Source: Sulfurimonas sp. (lineage in GTDB: Bacteria; Campylobacterota; Campylobacteria; Campylobacterales; Sulfurimonadaceae). Taken from it: a stretch of DNA of 38,239 bases. Position 1 is the first letter of the stretch, and the number at the start of each line of letters is the position of its first letter. This document shows, one piece after another, positions 25,597 through 32,757 of the stretch. Under the pieces are notes generated by a model. That model saw nothing but the letters and a program-made list of their open reading frames with translations, was not told the DNA's origin and did no database searches. The stretch lies in NCBI GenBank assembly GCA_026988245.1, contig JALSLR010000087.1:1-38239 (forward strand). The letters are read 5' to 3'. The position numbers and the translations under genes are program-made.

Positions 25597-26508
25597 TTAT
25601 TGTAATATATCTCTTGCTAAGTCAAACTTATTAGCTGTCATTAAATGGATTTTTGGATGGAGTGCTTTGAGTTCATCAAATAAATTTTTGCTTAGTTCAA
25701 AACCTACTTTATACTCTTCCTCTTCACCTTTAGTGCTTGCTACTCTTAAGGCTTCCAGCCATGAATCTGGTACATTTATACCTGGAACATGGGTTGAGAG
25801 AAATTGTGCTGTACGAAGTTTAGTGATGGGAAATAAACCTAGTATAAGCTCAGAACTCTTAGCATCATTACAACACTCACTGTTTGCCTTGTCCATCAAC
25901 TCTAGTAAAAGTTTCGCATTTTCTAGGTCATATACAGGTTGAGTTATGATTCCCAAGGCTCCATGCTTTATCTTTTTTTGCATCTTTTTTTGAAGTGTTT
26001 TAGGGTTTTTTGCAAAGCTGTTTACAACTGCAAATGGGTAGATCTCTTTTGGTTTGATGCTAAAGGGTTTGCCTGCATAGTTCATTCCAGAGTTAAATGC
26101 TGAGATGATATCTAGAAGCATAGAGCTATCTGCCTCAAACACACCTTTGGCATGAGGTTGGTCACTTATGGTAGCGGGGTCACCAGTAAGAGCTAGAATA
26201 GCTCTAACATCTACTTCATTAGCACCTAGCAAGTCAGACTGCAGGGCTATTTTATTTCTATCGCGCATACTCATAGTTGCAATGACTGGCTTATCGAACT
26301 TATCTTGAAGCATTTTTGCTGCAAAAAGTGCATTGTATTTTAGTTTTGCTAGAGGGTTATCTGTAGTTGTAAAAGCATCTACATAATTTTGAAGCTTTAG
26401 CTCTGCAATTTTTTCTACTATGGGAGAAAACTGTGGCGAATGACCAGGAGTAGTTTCTAAAGTTATATACGTGCTAGATTGTAGTTTTTTTATGAGTGCA
26501 TCAAACAA
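25597..26508 (-). CDS. metF: Methylenetetrahydrofolate reductase family protein
   Basis: 303 residues, about the usual length for the MetF family. MetF reduces 5,10-methylene-THF to 5-methyl-THF for methionine synthesis using FAD. Family signs: ITLETTPGHSP at the N-terminus (replacing the usual FEFFPPK), VDAFTTTDNP, ATMSMRDRN, LALTGDP, a FAVVNSFAKN stretch, GALGIITQPVYDLE and ILGLFPITKLRTAQFLS. The atypical N-terminal motif places it in a divergent branch of the family. The start is TTG at 26508 with AGGA 7 nt upstream. It is divergent from serB and followed by serS. Confidence 0.8.
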   Translation of the reverse strand: MFDALIKKLQSSTYITLETTPGHSPQFSPIVEKIAELKLQNYVDAFTTTDNPLAKLKYNALFAAKMLQDKFDKPVIATMSMRDRNKIALQSDLLGANEVDVRAILALTGDPATISDQPHAKGVFEADSSMLLDIISAFNSGMNYAGKPFSIKPKEIYPFAVVNSFAKNPKTLQKKMQKKIKHGALGIITQPVYDLENAKLLLELMDKANSECCNDAKSSELILGLFPITKLRTAQFLSTHVPGINVPDSWLEALRVASTKGEEEEYKVGFELSKNLFDELKALHPKIHLMTANKFDLARDILQ

Positions 26509-26525
26509 AAGCGTTCCTATTTGGA

Positions 26526-26531
26526 TATAAT
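26526..26531 (+). promoter_or_regulatory. -10 box of serB
   Basis: TATAAT in TTGGATATAATTTC, 30 nt before the ATG at 26562. Confidence 0.55.
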
Positions 26532-26561
26532 TTCGACATTATAACAAAAGAGAGTATTTTT

Positions 26562-27185
26562 ATGTTGAAATTAGCCGTTTTTGATTTTGATTCTACACTT
26601 ATGGATGGTGAAACTATAGATTTTTTTGCAGATGAGCTTGGCATTGGTGAAAAAGTTGCTGCAATAACACAAGAGGCTATGAGCGGAAGACTTGATTTTT
26701 TTGAGTCTTTGCAACAAAGAGTGGGGCTTTTAAAAGGTCTTGATTACTCTGTAGTTGAAAAAGTTTCACAAAACCTTCCTTACATGAATGGTGCAAAAGA
26801 GACTATCAAAGCTTTAAAAGATAAGGGCTTAACAGTTGTATGTTTTAGTGGTGGTTTTAGAAGTGCTACAGGTTACGCAAAAGATATACTTGGTTTTGAT
26901 GCAGATTTCGCAAATATACTCCATGAAAAAGATGGCAAACTTACTGGTTTAGTTGGTGGAGATATGATGTTTTTCTCTTCAAAAGGGGACATGATACAAA
27001 GGTTACAAAAGATACTTGGTGTTTCAAGTGAAGAAACCTTAGTCTGTGGAGATGGGGCAAACGACTTGAGTATGTTTGCTCATGCTGGGACGAGAGTCGC
27101 TTTTTGTGCAAGAGAAATTTTGCAAAAAGAAGCAAATATAATAATTAATGAGAAAGATTTAAGGTTGATACTTCTAGAAATCTAG
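26562..27185 (+). CDS. serB: Phosphoserine phosphatase
   Basis: 207 residues from the ATG at 26562; a TTG at 26496 would overlap the divergent metF start and the promoter. SerB removes phosphate from O-phosphoserine, the last step of serine synthesis. It is a HAD-family phosphatase: nucleophile Asp8 and Asp10 in FDFDST, motif II Ser in VCFSGGFRSATG, Lys in motif III, and GDGANDLSMF for the final acidic pair. The Campylobacter SerB has the same short, single-domain form. Confidence 0.93.
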   Translation: MLKLAVFDFDSTLMDGETIDFFADELGIGEKVAAITQEAMSGRLDFFESLQQRVGLLKGLDYSVVEKVSQNLPYMNGAKETIKALKDKGLTVVCFSGGFRSATGYAKDILGFDADFANILHEKDGKLTGLVGGDMMFFSSKGDMIQRLQKILGVSSEETLVCGDGANDLSMFAHAGTRVAFCAREILQKEANIIINEKDLRLILLEI

Positions 27186-27216
27186 AAGCATCTAAAAGGT
27201 ATGCAGAGTAAATTCT

Positions 27217-27270
27217 TATCTTTTCTGGCTAAACATTTATTGCATAAATGTTTGCTCATCAAAGGAATTT
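27217..27270 (+). repeat. Hairpin leader motif, copy B
   Basis: TATCTTTTCTGGCT, then a 10-bp perfect stem (27231-27240 with 27244-27253, loop TGC), then TTTGCTC and CAAAGGAATTT. The flanks match copy A (13747-13800), while the stem sequence differs but keeps pairing. It lies between serB and the next gene, whose own ribosome binding site (AAGGAG 27278-27283) is just downstream. Confidence 0.55.
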
Positions 27271-27292
27271 ACACTATAAGGAGAAATATAAA

Positions 27293-27607
27293 ATGTTAGA
27301 AAATAGCGTATGGCAACAGTACAATAAAGAAAATAATTTTAGAACTAAATTAGCTGAGTTTTGTGTGATGGAAATTGCAGATTTGATATTTGATGAAAAA
27401 GCACTTTATGGTGTAATGAAATCAAAACTTACAAAAAAAGAGTTAAAACTTTTTGCAATGGATAGTGCCGAGCTTGATGATGCTAAGATAATGCAAGAGT
27501 TTTCTTATACTCAAGATGACTTAGAAAAAGCAAAATTTAAACTATATAAAAAATTTAAACAAGATAAGACTAGACTTTCTTTTAGAGCATCTAAAGATTA
27601 CGACTAG
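27293..27607 (+). CDS. Small protein of unknown function
   Basis: 104 residues from the ATG at 27293, supported by AAGGAG 9 nt upstream. An ATG at 27248 lies inside the hairpin motif and would add 15 residues. The protein is helical and charged with no membrane segment. The C-terminal half (LTKKELKLFAMDSAELDDAK, then EFSYTQDDLEKAKFKLYKKF) has the rhythm of a sigma-factor region 4 helix-turn-helix, but this is weak. I do not recognise the family. Its stop directly abuts that of the convergent beta-propeller gene. Confidence 0.55.
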   Translation: MLENSVWQQYNKENNFRTKLAEFCVMEIADLIFDEKALYGVMKSKLTKKELKLFAMDSAELDDAKIMQEFSYTQDDLEKAKFKLYKKFKQDKTRLSFRASKDYD

Positions 27608-29332
27608 TTATTTAGTTTCATTTAAAATGATTTTAAATGAAACCCTTCTTGATTTTGCTTTATTTTCTACTGCATTGTCAAAGTTAATTTTTTTGCTGTA
27701 GCTATAACCACTCCCTTTAAAGATTTTACTTAACCATACTCTTGTTTGTTTGTTTTGGCAGGAAAACATAAACTTAAGGGTAAAAAATGCTCTTTGCATA
27801 GAGAGTTCCGCATTTTTTACATAGCCCTCTTCAAAAGCACTTGTCCCCCATTCACTTGAGGTATGTCCATTTACTTCAAATGTTTGAATCATATCTTGAT
27901 GTTTATGTAAAAAAGTAAATAATTTTTTGCTAAATGTATCTAAAAAGATCTCTTGTGTCTTAGTGAGTTTATAGTTGGCAATATCGAAATAGAGTCGTTT
28001 GTCTTCTAGGAGTATCGTTAAATCTTGTTTTATCTTTATATCTCCAGAAGCTATCTCTTTTTTAAATAACCTAACAAGCATCTTGTAGAGACCTAGCGTA
28101 TTTGTAGCTTTTTGAGCTATGGTAGCGTCACGGTTGAGCTTGAGTATCCACATATTTGATTCTTGAGAATCATTTTTAGTAAATATACCAGCACAAGCAG
28201 CTTGTGAATTATTTAAAATAGTGACAGCATTTAACATATCGTAGTTATCATCTCCAAAATGTGCCTGTTGGAGCAAGATAGCTTGTGCGTCTAGCATCAT
28301 CACAAGAGCATCAGTATTGTATGCATCTCTAACATAACCTACTCCAACTATTCCACCATCTGAGTACTCTTTTATATCCATAAGTACTGAGGGATATTTT
28401 GTGTGAATGGTTTTATCAAATATGATATTTTTTTGAAGATCAAATTTTAGTAATCTGATTTGATCTTTATTCATATCATCAACAACAGACAAAGAGAGTA
28501 AAAAGTTGTTATCTCTTAGTTTGATAATTTTACGTGGCGTTATGTTTTTTAACTCTTTGTAGTGTTGTAGCCAAATTTTATTGCCATTTTCACCAACTCT
28601 CATAGTTGTTACATGTCTGTTTTTATTGTATCTAGTAGTGCTAACAACTATGATGGAACCATCATAGGCTTCCACAGCGTCTATGGCTCTATCATCATAC
28701 TGTGTACCATACTTTTTACTCCATAGGGTACGACCATCTTTAGAAAAACGTGTTAAAAATATATCGTTGAGTCCAAGACCAGTTTGAAACATTGGGTCGT
28801 TATTGTTTCGAGATGTAGTAGAGGAGCCAACTGCTAATACACCCCCATCACTAAGTTGAACTATATTGCTTAATTTATCAAAATTTTTTGTTCCAAATAC
28901 TTTTTTAAATATCAAGTTAGCAGAGGAGTCTAGCTTTAAGAGGATGAGTTGACCATCCATCGTCTCTCCACCTACATAGTAACCATTTGTAGGGGTCTTT
29001 GTGATAGCGATAGCTTGACTAAATTGTGAAAGTGCACTTGATTTGTCTAAAAGTACTTTTCCCTCTGCATTAAGTTTTATAAGTTGCATCTGAGTACCAT
29101 TTGCACCGCTGATACTAGAAAGGTAGTCAAAGGCATTTGTATAAGAATTTTTATTTTTTTGAGTGTTATATTTTTTTGTAAAACCAACTGCTGTGATATC
29201 ACGATCATAATCTTGACGTATATCTAAAAGAGCGTTGTTAAATGGTTTATCTATAATTATTGAATAATCAGAATCATCTGCTGATAGTAATGATGCTAAG
29301 AGTAGGGAGGTGAAAAGTAAGATTTGTTTCAT
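27608..29332 (-). CDS. Exported beta-propeller protein with C-terminal OmpA domain
   Basis: 574 residues. The signal peptide is MKQILLFTSLLLASLLSA. Residues about 20-400 hold repeated blade-like units, each with a pattern such as VQLSDGGVLAVGSS or EYSDGGIVGVGYV followed by a strand naming a quantity (LTRFSKDGRTLWSKKYG). The last 130 residues form an OmpA domain: VNGHTSS, NAELSMQRAFFTLKFM, and KSRRVSFKI. OmpA domains bind peptidoglycan, so this propeller is probably fixed to the cell wall in the periplasm. The partner or ligand of the propeller is unknown. Just downstream of the rpsR terminator, it likely has its own promoter. Confidence 0.75.
   Translation of the reverse strand: MKQILLFTSLLLASLLSADDSDYSIIIDKPFNNALLDIRQDYDRDITAVGFTKKYNTQKNKNSYTNAFDYLSSISGANGTQMQLIKLNAEGKVLLDKSSALSQFSQAIAITKTPTNGYYVGGETMDGQLILLKLDSSANLIFKKVFGTKNFDKLSNIVQLSDGGVLAVGSSTTSRNNNDPMFQTGLGLNDIFLTRFSKDGRTLWSKKYGTQYDDRAIDAVEAYDGSIIVVSTTRYNKNRHVTTMRVGENGNKIWLQHYKELKNITPRKIIKLRDNNFLLSLSVVDDMNKDQIRLLKFDLQKNIIFDKTIHTKYPSVLMDIKEYSDGGIVGVGYVRDAYNTDALVMMLDAQAILLQQAHFGDDNYDMLNAVTILNNSQAACAGIFTKNDSQESNMWILKLNRDATIAQKATNTLGLYKMLVRLFKKEIASGDIKIKQDLTILLEDKRLYFDIANYKLTKTQEIFLDTFSKKLFTFLHKHQDMIQTFEVNGHTSSEWGTSAFEEGYVKNAELSMQRAFFTLKFMFSCQNKQTRVWLSKIFKGSGYSYSKKINFDNAVENKAKSRRVSFKIILNETK
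27615..27643. terminator. Strong hairpin between two convergent genes
   Basis: A perfect 13-bp stem (27615-27627 with 27631-27643, loop TGA) within the last codons of the beta-propeller gene, just past the stop of the small + strand gene. No long T-run follows on either strand, so it may act as a transcription barrier or 3' stabiliser for one or both mRNAs. Confidence 0.4.
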
Positions 29333-29367
29333 GCATACACTTTTTTATAAAGTATATAGCAAGAAAT

Positions 29368-29388
29368 ATTCCCAATTAAGTTGGGAAT
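29368..29388 (-). terminator. Terminator of the rpsF-ssb-rpsR operon
   Basis: ATTCCCAA and TTGGGAAT form an 8-bp stem with loop TTAAG, followed on the minus strand by ATTTCTT. A second hairpin (29392-29400 with 29404-29412, 9 bp) covers the rpsR stop codon just before it. Confidence 0.6.
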
Positions 29389-29397
29389 GATGAAAAC

Positions 29398-29661
29398 CTA
29401 TTTTAGGTTTTCAAATGGAGCGGTAACTACTTGTTTACGAGTAACAGTATATGGTACTAATGCAGCTGCACGAGCACGTTTTATAACTGTTGCTACCATG
29501 TCTTGGTGACGTTTACAGTTTCCTGTTAAACGACGAGGCATGATTTTGTATCTTTCAGAGAGTGAAAAACGTAGACCAGCTACATCTTTATAATCAATGA
29601 AGTCTACTTTTGCTTCACAGTATTTACAATATCTTTTTTTATACTTTCTTCTTTCTGCCAT
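29398..29661 (-). CDS. rpsR: 30S ribosomal protein S18
   Basis: 87 residues. S18 binds S6 on the platform of the 30S subunit. The core [20 protein letters not shown] is characteristic. Four possible metal ligands are present, Cys12 and Cys15 (YCKYC) with Cys49 and His52 (NCKRH), so this is the zinc-ribbon (C+) form of S18. AAGGA precedes the ATG. It is the third gene of the rpsF-ssb-rpsR operon, 26 nt after ssb. Confidence 0.97.
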   Translation of the reverse strand: MAERRKYKKRYCKYCEAKVDFIDYKDVAGLRFSLSERYKIMPRRLTGNCKRHQDMVATVIKRARAAALVPYTVTRKQVVTAPFENLK

Positions 29662-29687
29662 GTTATATCCTTTTTGTTATCTATCTA

Positions 29688-30245
29688 TTAAAATGGAATT
29701 TCATCTTCATCAATGTCGATTACTGGAATGTCGTTAGAGCTTGGCATCTGTTGTGCAGGTTGTTGGTATGATTGCTGCTGTTGAGGCTGACCATAACTTT
29801 GCTGTTGAGGCTGTTGCTGTGACTGAGGAGCTTGATAACTCTGTGCTTGTTGTTGCTGTGGTGCATTTTGAGGCTGAGACTGGTTTTGAGCTGGAGGAGT
29901 ATAACTACTTCCACCATTATCCCCTTTAGAGTCTAGCATTTGCATTGTTTCAACTATTACTGAGTGTTTACTTCTTTTTTGTCCATTTTGATCTACCCAT
30001 TGGTCAAAGTTTAAGTGTCCCTCAACAAGAATTTTACTTCCTTTGCGAAGATATTGATTAGCCACTTCCGCACTTCGTGCAAAAAATGTAATATCTACAA
30101 AACAAACTTCTTCTTTTTTCTCACCATTACTAGTGAACTTACGAGAAGTAGCAATTGCTGTATTTGCAATTGCAGTACCTGCTTGTGCATATCTAAGTTC
30201 TATATCGCGTGTTAAGTTTCCAACTAAAATAACTTTGTTAAACAT
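29688..30245 (-). CDS. ssb: Single-stranded DNA-binding protein
   Basis: 185 residues. SSB coats single-stranded DNA in replication and repair. The OB-fold spans about 1-105 (MFNKVILVGNLTRDIELRY, then KGSKILVEGHLNFDQW). A Gln/Pro-rich disordered linker follows, encoded by CAA/CAG-rich repeats, and the conserved acidic tip ends IDEDEIPF, the docking site for partner proteins. AAGGAA lies 6 nt before the start. It lies between rpsF and rpsR, the classic arrangement. Confidence 0.97.
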   Translation of the reverse strand: MFNKVILVGNLTRDIELRYAQAGTAIANTAIATSRKFTSNGEKKEEVCFVDITFFARSAEVANQYLRKGSKILVEGHLNFDQWVDQNGQKRSKHSVIVETMQMLDSKGDNGGSSYTPPAQNQSQPQNAPQQQQAQSYQAPQSQQQPQQQSYGQPQQQQSYQQPAQQMPSSNDIPVIDIDEDEIPF

Positions 30246-30286
30246 GAGTTTTCCTTAATATTTAAAGCTTTTAAATAAGCTAATTA

Positions 30287-30727
30287 CTACTCTGCTGCTG
30301 GAGCAGTTTCTTCTGCTGGTGCTTCAGTTTTTTCTTCAGCTACAGGTGCTTCTTCTGCTTTTGGAGCAGCTTCAACTTTAGGTGCTTCAGCTTTTTTAAG
30401 AGCTTTTTTAACTAACTCTTTCCATGCTGTAACTTCACGGTTAGTATCGTATTTGATAGTAACAAATCTTAAAAGTTCTTCGTTAATACGGAAACGTCTT
30501 TCGATTTCTGAGATTACTGAAGGCTCTGCTGAGTAATAGATAACATGGAAGTGTCCACGCTCGTTTTTGTCTATAGGGTATGCTAACTTTCTCATGCCCA
30601 TAGTGTCAGTTGTAGCGATTTCGCCACCATTTGAAGTGATAACTTCTTCGATAGCTTTGATGCTTTCTTGAATCTCTTCTGCTGTTAATGTAGGTTTAAC
30701 GATAACTAAGTTTTCGTAATTTCTCAT
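30287..30727 (-). CDS. rpsF: 30S ribosomal protein S6
   Basis: 146 residues. S6 pairs with S18 on the 30S platform. The ferredoxin-like core is seen in YENLVIVKPTLTAEEIQ, MGMRKLAYPIDKNERGHFHV and RFRINEELLRFVTIKY. After residue 110 there is an Ala/Glu/Lys/Pro-rich tail of about 35 residues with repeated APKVEAAPKAEEAP-like units, longer than in E. coli S6. AGAGGAG is 10 nt upstream of the ATG. First gene of rpsF-ssb-rpsR, preceded by a structured leader. Confidence 0.97.
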   Translation of the reverse strand: MRNYENLVIVKPTLTAEEIQESIKAIEEVITSNGGEIATTDTMGMRKLAYPIDKNERGHFHVIYYSAEPSVISEIERRFRINEELLRFVTIKYDTNREVTAWKELVKKALKKAEAPKVEAAPKAEEAPVAEEKTEAPAEETAPAAE

Positions 30728-30824
30728 ATAATATGATCTCCTCTTGGTATTTGTTTCCCCTTCGGTTCAAAGCCTTATGGCCTGTGATATATCAAAGACT
30801 AGTCTTGATACAAAGAGAAAGGAA
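30728..30824 (-). promoter_or_regulatory. rpsF mRNA leader, candidate S6:S18 autoregulatory element
   Basis: A leader of about 97 nt between the -10 box and rpsF. It holds a near-palindrome (ATCAAGACTAGTCTTTGAT) and, nearer the gene, a small GGCC-ATAA-GGCT stem followed by CCGAAGGGG and ATACC. Bulged CCG and ACC elements are marks of the S6:S18 motif, by which the S6-S18 pair represses its own mRNA in many bacteria. The match is by eye and the full fold was not computed. Confidence 0.4.
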
Positions 30825-30830
30825 CGCGGG

Positions 30831-30836
30831 ATTATA
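30831..30836 (-). promoter_or_regulatory. -10 box of the rpsF operon
   Basis: TATAAT on the minus strand followed by CCCGCG, a GC-rich start region often seen at growth-rate-controlled promoters. Confidence 0.6.
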
Positions 30837-30951
30837 CATAATATATGCTTAATACTTAATAAGAGCAATGAAAGTATGTCATTTTGTTATATCTTAGAAT
30901 GAATTTTGCTTTTTTAGATATAGTTATACAAAATAAATACTTAGGTTCTCT

Positions 30952-31977
30952 ATGTCAAAGCGTAAAATAAAGAAAAATAAAAAACCAGCAGACACTGCTA
31001 AAGTCCTCAGTCTTATAGCTTGGACACTCTCATTCATTACAGTCTCTTTAGCCTCTTTGGCTTTTGGATACTACCTTGGGTATGGCGATGCAAAAAAAGA
31101 ACTCTCAAATGATGCTAAGACAAAAGAGCTACAAAGATTGGCTGTCCTTAAAAAACTAGAGACAGTAAGTTCTGATGGTGCTAAGCAAAGTGTTAGTGCA
31201 AGGCTTAAAGAGGTCTTGAAAAATCAACCAAAACAAAAGAGTAAAAAATCTCTTGGTGCTTCTCATGAATATGATGCTACCTCTTTAGCTATGCCTCCAA
31301 AGAGACCCAAGCGAGCGATAAAAAAAGTTGGGATTAAGCCAAAACTAGCAATCATCTTAGACGATGTTTCAGTTAAGAGTCAAGTAGAAGCTATAAAAGG
31401 CTTACATTTAGCGCTGACAATGTCTTTTCTTCCCCCAAGCAAGGCTCGTCCCCATTCAGCTGAACTAGCATCTAAAGAGCCTTTTTATATGGTACATTTA
31501 CCTATGGAAGCTATGAGTTTTACTAAAGAAGAACCATTTACTCTCAGAGTTGATGATTCGCAAAAAAAGATAAACGATAGAGTCGCAAAAGTAAAAAAAC
31601 TTTTCCCAAGAGTTCGCTACATCAACAACCATACTGGCAGTAAATTTACCTCAAATGAAAGAGCGGTCAATAAACTCATTTATGCATTAAACAAGCAAGA
31701 TATCAATTTTATAGACTCTCGGACTATAGGTGCTACAATGGTTCCAAAGGTGATGAAAAATTTTGGATTAAAGTATATGTCTCGAGATGTCTTTTTAGAC
31801 CATCATATGGATAAGCCCTATGTCAAGAAGCAGATAAAACAAGCTATAAAAATAGCCAAAAAATATGGAAGTGCCATAGCAATAGGTCACCCTCATGCTA
31901 ACACCATTATGGCACTTTATGAGTCAAAAAAACTTTTTAAAGATGTTGACTTAGTCTTAATTAACAAGTTGTATTAA
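30952..31977 (+). CDS. Divergent polysaccharide deacetylase (YibQ/DUF610 family)
   Basis: 341 residues. A lysine-rich N-terminus and one membrane helix (about 20-47) anchor it; a charged linker leads to the catalytic-like domain from about 128. Family signs: LAIILDDVS, LTMSFLPPSKARP, FYMVHLPMEAM, INNHTGSKFTS, FIDSRTIG, SRDVFLDH and AIGHPHANT. These correspond to the NodB-like deacetylase fold with Asp, His and His metal ligands (DD, NNHTGS, FLDHH). Substrate unknown. The stop is directly followed by the dprA start with no gap, so the two are co-translated. Confidence 0.85.
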   Translation: MSKRKIKKNKKPADTAKVLSLIAWTLSFITVSLASLAFGYYLGYGDAKKELSNDAKTKELQRLAVLKKLETVSSDGAKQSVSARLKEVLKNQPKQKSKKSLGASHEYDATSLAMPPKRPKRAIKKVGIKPKLAIILDDVSVKSQVEAIKGLHLALTMSFLPPSKARPHSAELASKEPFYMVHLPMEAMSFTKEEPFTLRVDDSQKKINDRVAKVKKLFPRVRYINNHTGSKFTSNERAVNKLIYALNKQDINFIDSRTIGATMVPKVMKNFGLKYMSRDVFLDHHMDKPYVKKQIKQAIKIAKKYGSAIAIGHPHANTIMALYESKKLFKDVDLVLINKLY

Positions 31978-32757
31978 ATGCCAATAGTTCAAGAATCTAT
32001 CTCTGAACTTAAAGATATGAAAAAGTATCCAAAAGAGATAAACTACAGAGGAAATTTGGCGTTACTTAAAAAACAAAAAGTAAGTATAGTGGGTACCCGT
32101 CACCCAAATCAATATACAAAAATAATGACGCAAAACTTAGCCTCAAAACTTTCTACAAGTGGTGTTTGTATAGTAAGTGGTGGTGCTATGGGGGTAGATG
32201 CTCTTGCGCATAAATCTGCTGGAGTGGACAATACAATCATGGTAGCTGGAACAGGGATAGATGTAAGGTACCCTAAAATCAATGCTAATCTCATAGAGGA
32301 GATAGAAAAAAGTGGACTCGTTTTGAGTCAGTTTAAGTCTAATACACCCTCTGCAAAGTATAACTTTCCTTTACGAAACGAATTGGTAGTAGCTCTTGGA
32401 AACTTTCTCATAGTAACTCAAGCTGATTTAAAAAGTGGCACTATGAGAAGTGTTGAGTATGCTTTAAAAATGAATAAAAAAATATTTGTTTTACCGCATA
32501 GAATAGGGGAATCTGAAGGGACAAACTCTCTTTTACAAAGTGGTGATGCTACGCCAATATATGATATAAATCATTTTATCAAAGAGTTGTTTGGGATTGC
32601 AAACAGTGATGATGCTAAGGACGATTTTACAAAGTTTTGTTTAAAAAATCCCACTTATGATGAGGCAGTTCGTGCCTACCCTAGTAAGATTTTTGAGGCT
32701 GAATTGAGTGGTGAAATTGAGATTGTTGATGCTAAGGTATATCTCACTACACTTTAG
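31978..32757 (+). CDS. dprA: DNA-processing protein DprA
   Basis: 259 residues, the short epsilonproteobacterial form without a C-terminal winged helix of full size. DprA loads RecA on incoming single-stranded DNA during natural transformation. The Rossmann core is clear: VSIVGTRHPNQYTK, IVSGGAMGVDALAHKSA, MVAGTGIDVRYP and FPLRNELVVAL (usual form FPxRNRiia), then VTQADLKSGTMRSVEYA. It starts immediately after the deacetylase stop. Its end overlaps the convergent GGDEF gene by 11 nt. Confidence 0.94.
   Translation: MPIVQESISELKDMKKYPKEINYRGNLALLKKQKVSIVGTRHPNQYTKIMTQNLASKLSTSGVCIVSGGAMGVDALAHKSAGVDNTIMVAGTGIDVRYPKINANLIEEIEKSGLVLSQFKSNTPSAKYNFPLRNELVVALGNFLIVTQADLKSGTMRSVEYALKMNKKIFVLPHRIGESEGTNSLLQSGDATPIYDINHFIKELFGIANSDDAKDDFTKFCLKNPTYDEAVRAYPSKIFEAELSGEIEIVDAKVYLTTL

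Noticed and set aside
29741-29929. Plus-strand and alternate minus frames across the Gln-rich linker of ssb.
   Set aside because: The CAA/CAG-rich repeats open long frames in several phases; ssb itself is certain and explains the sequence.
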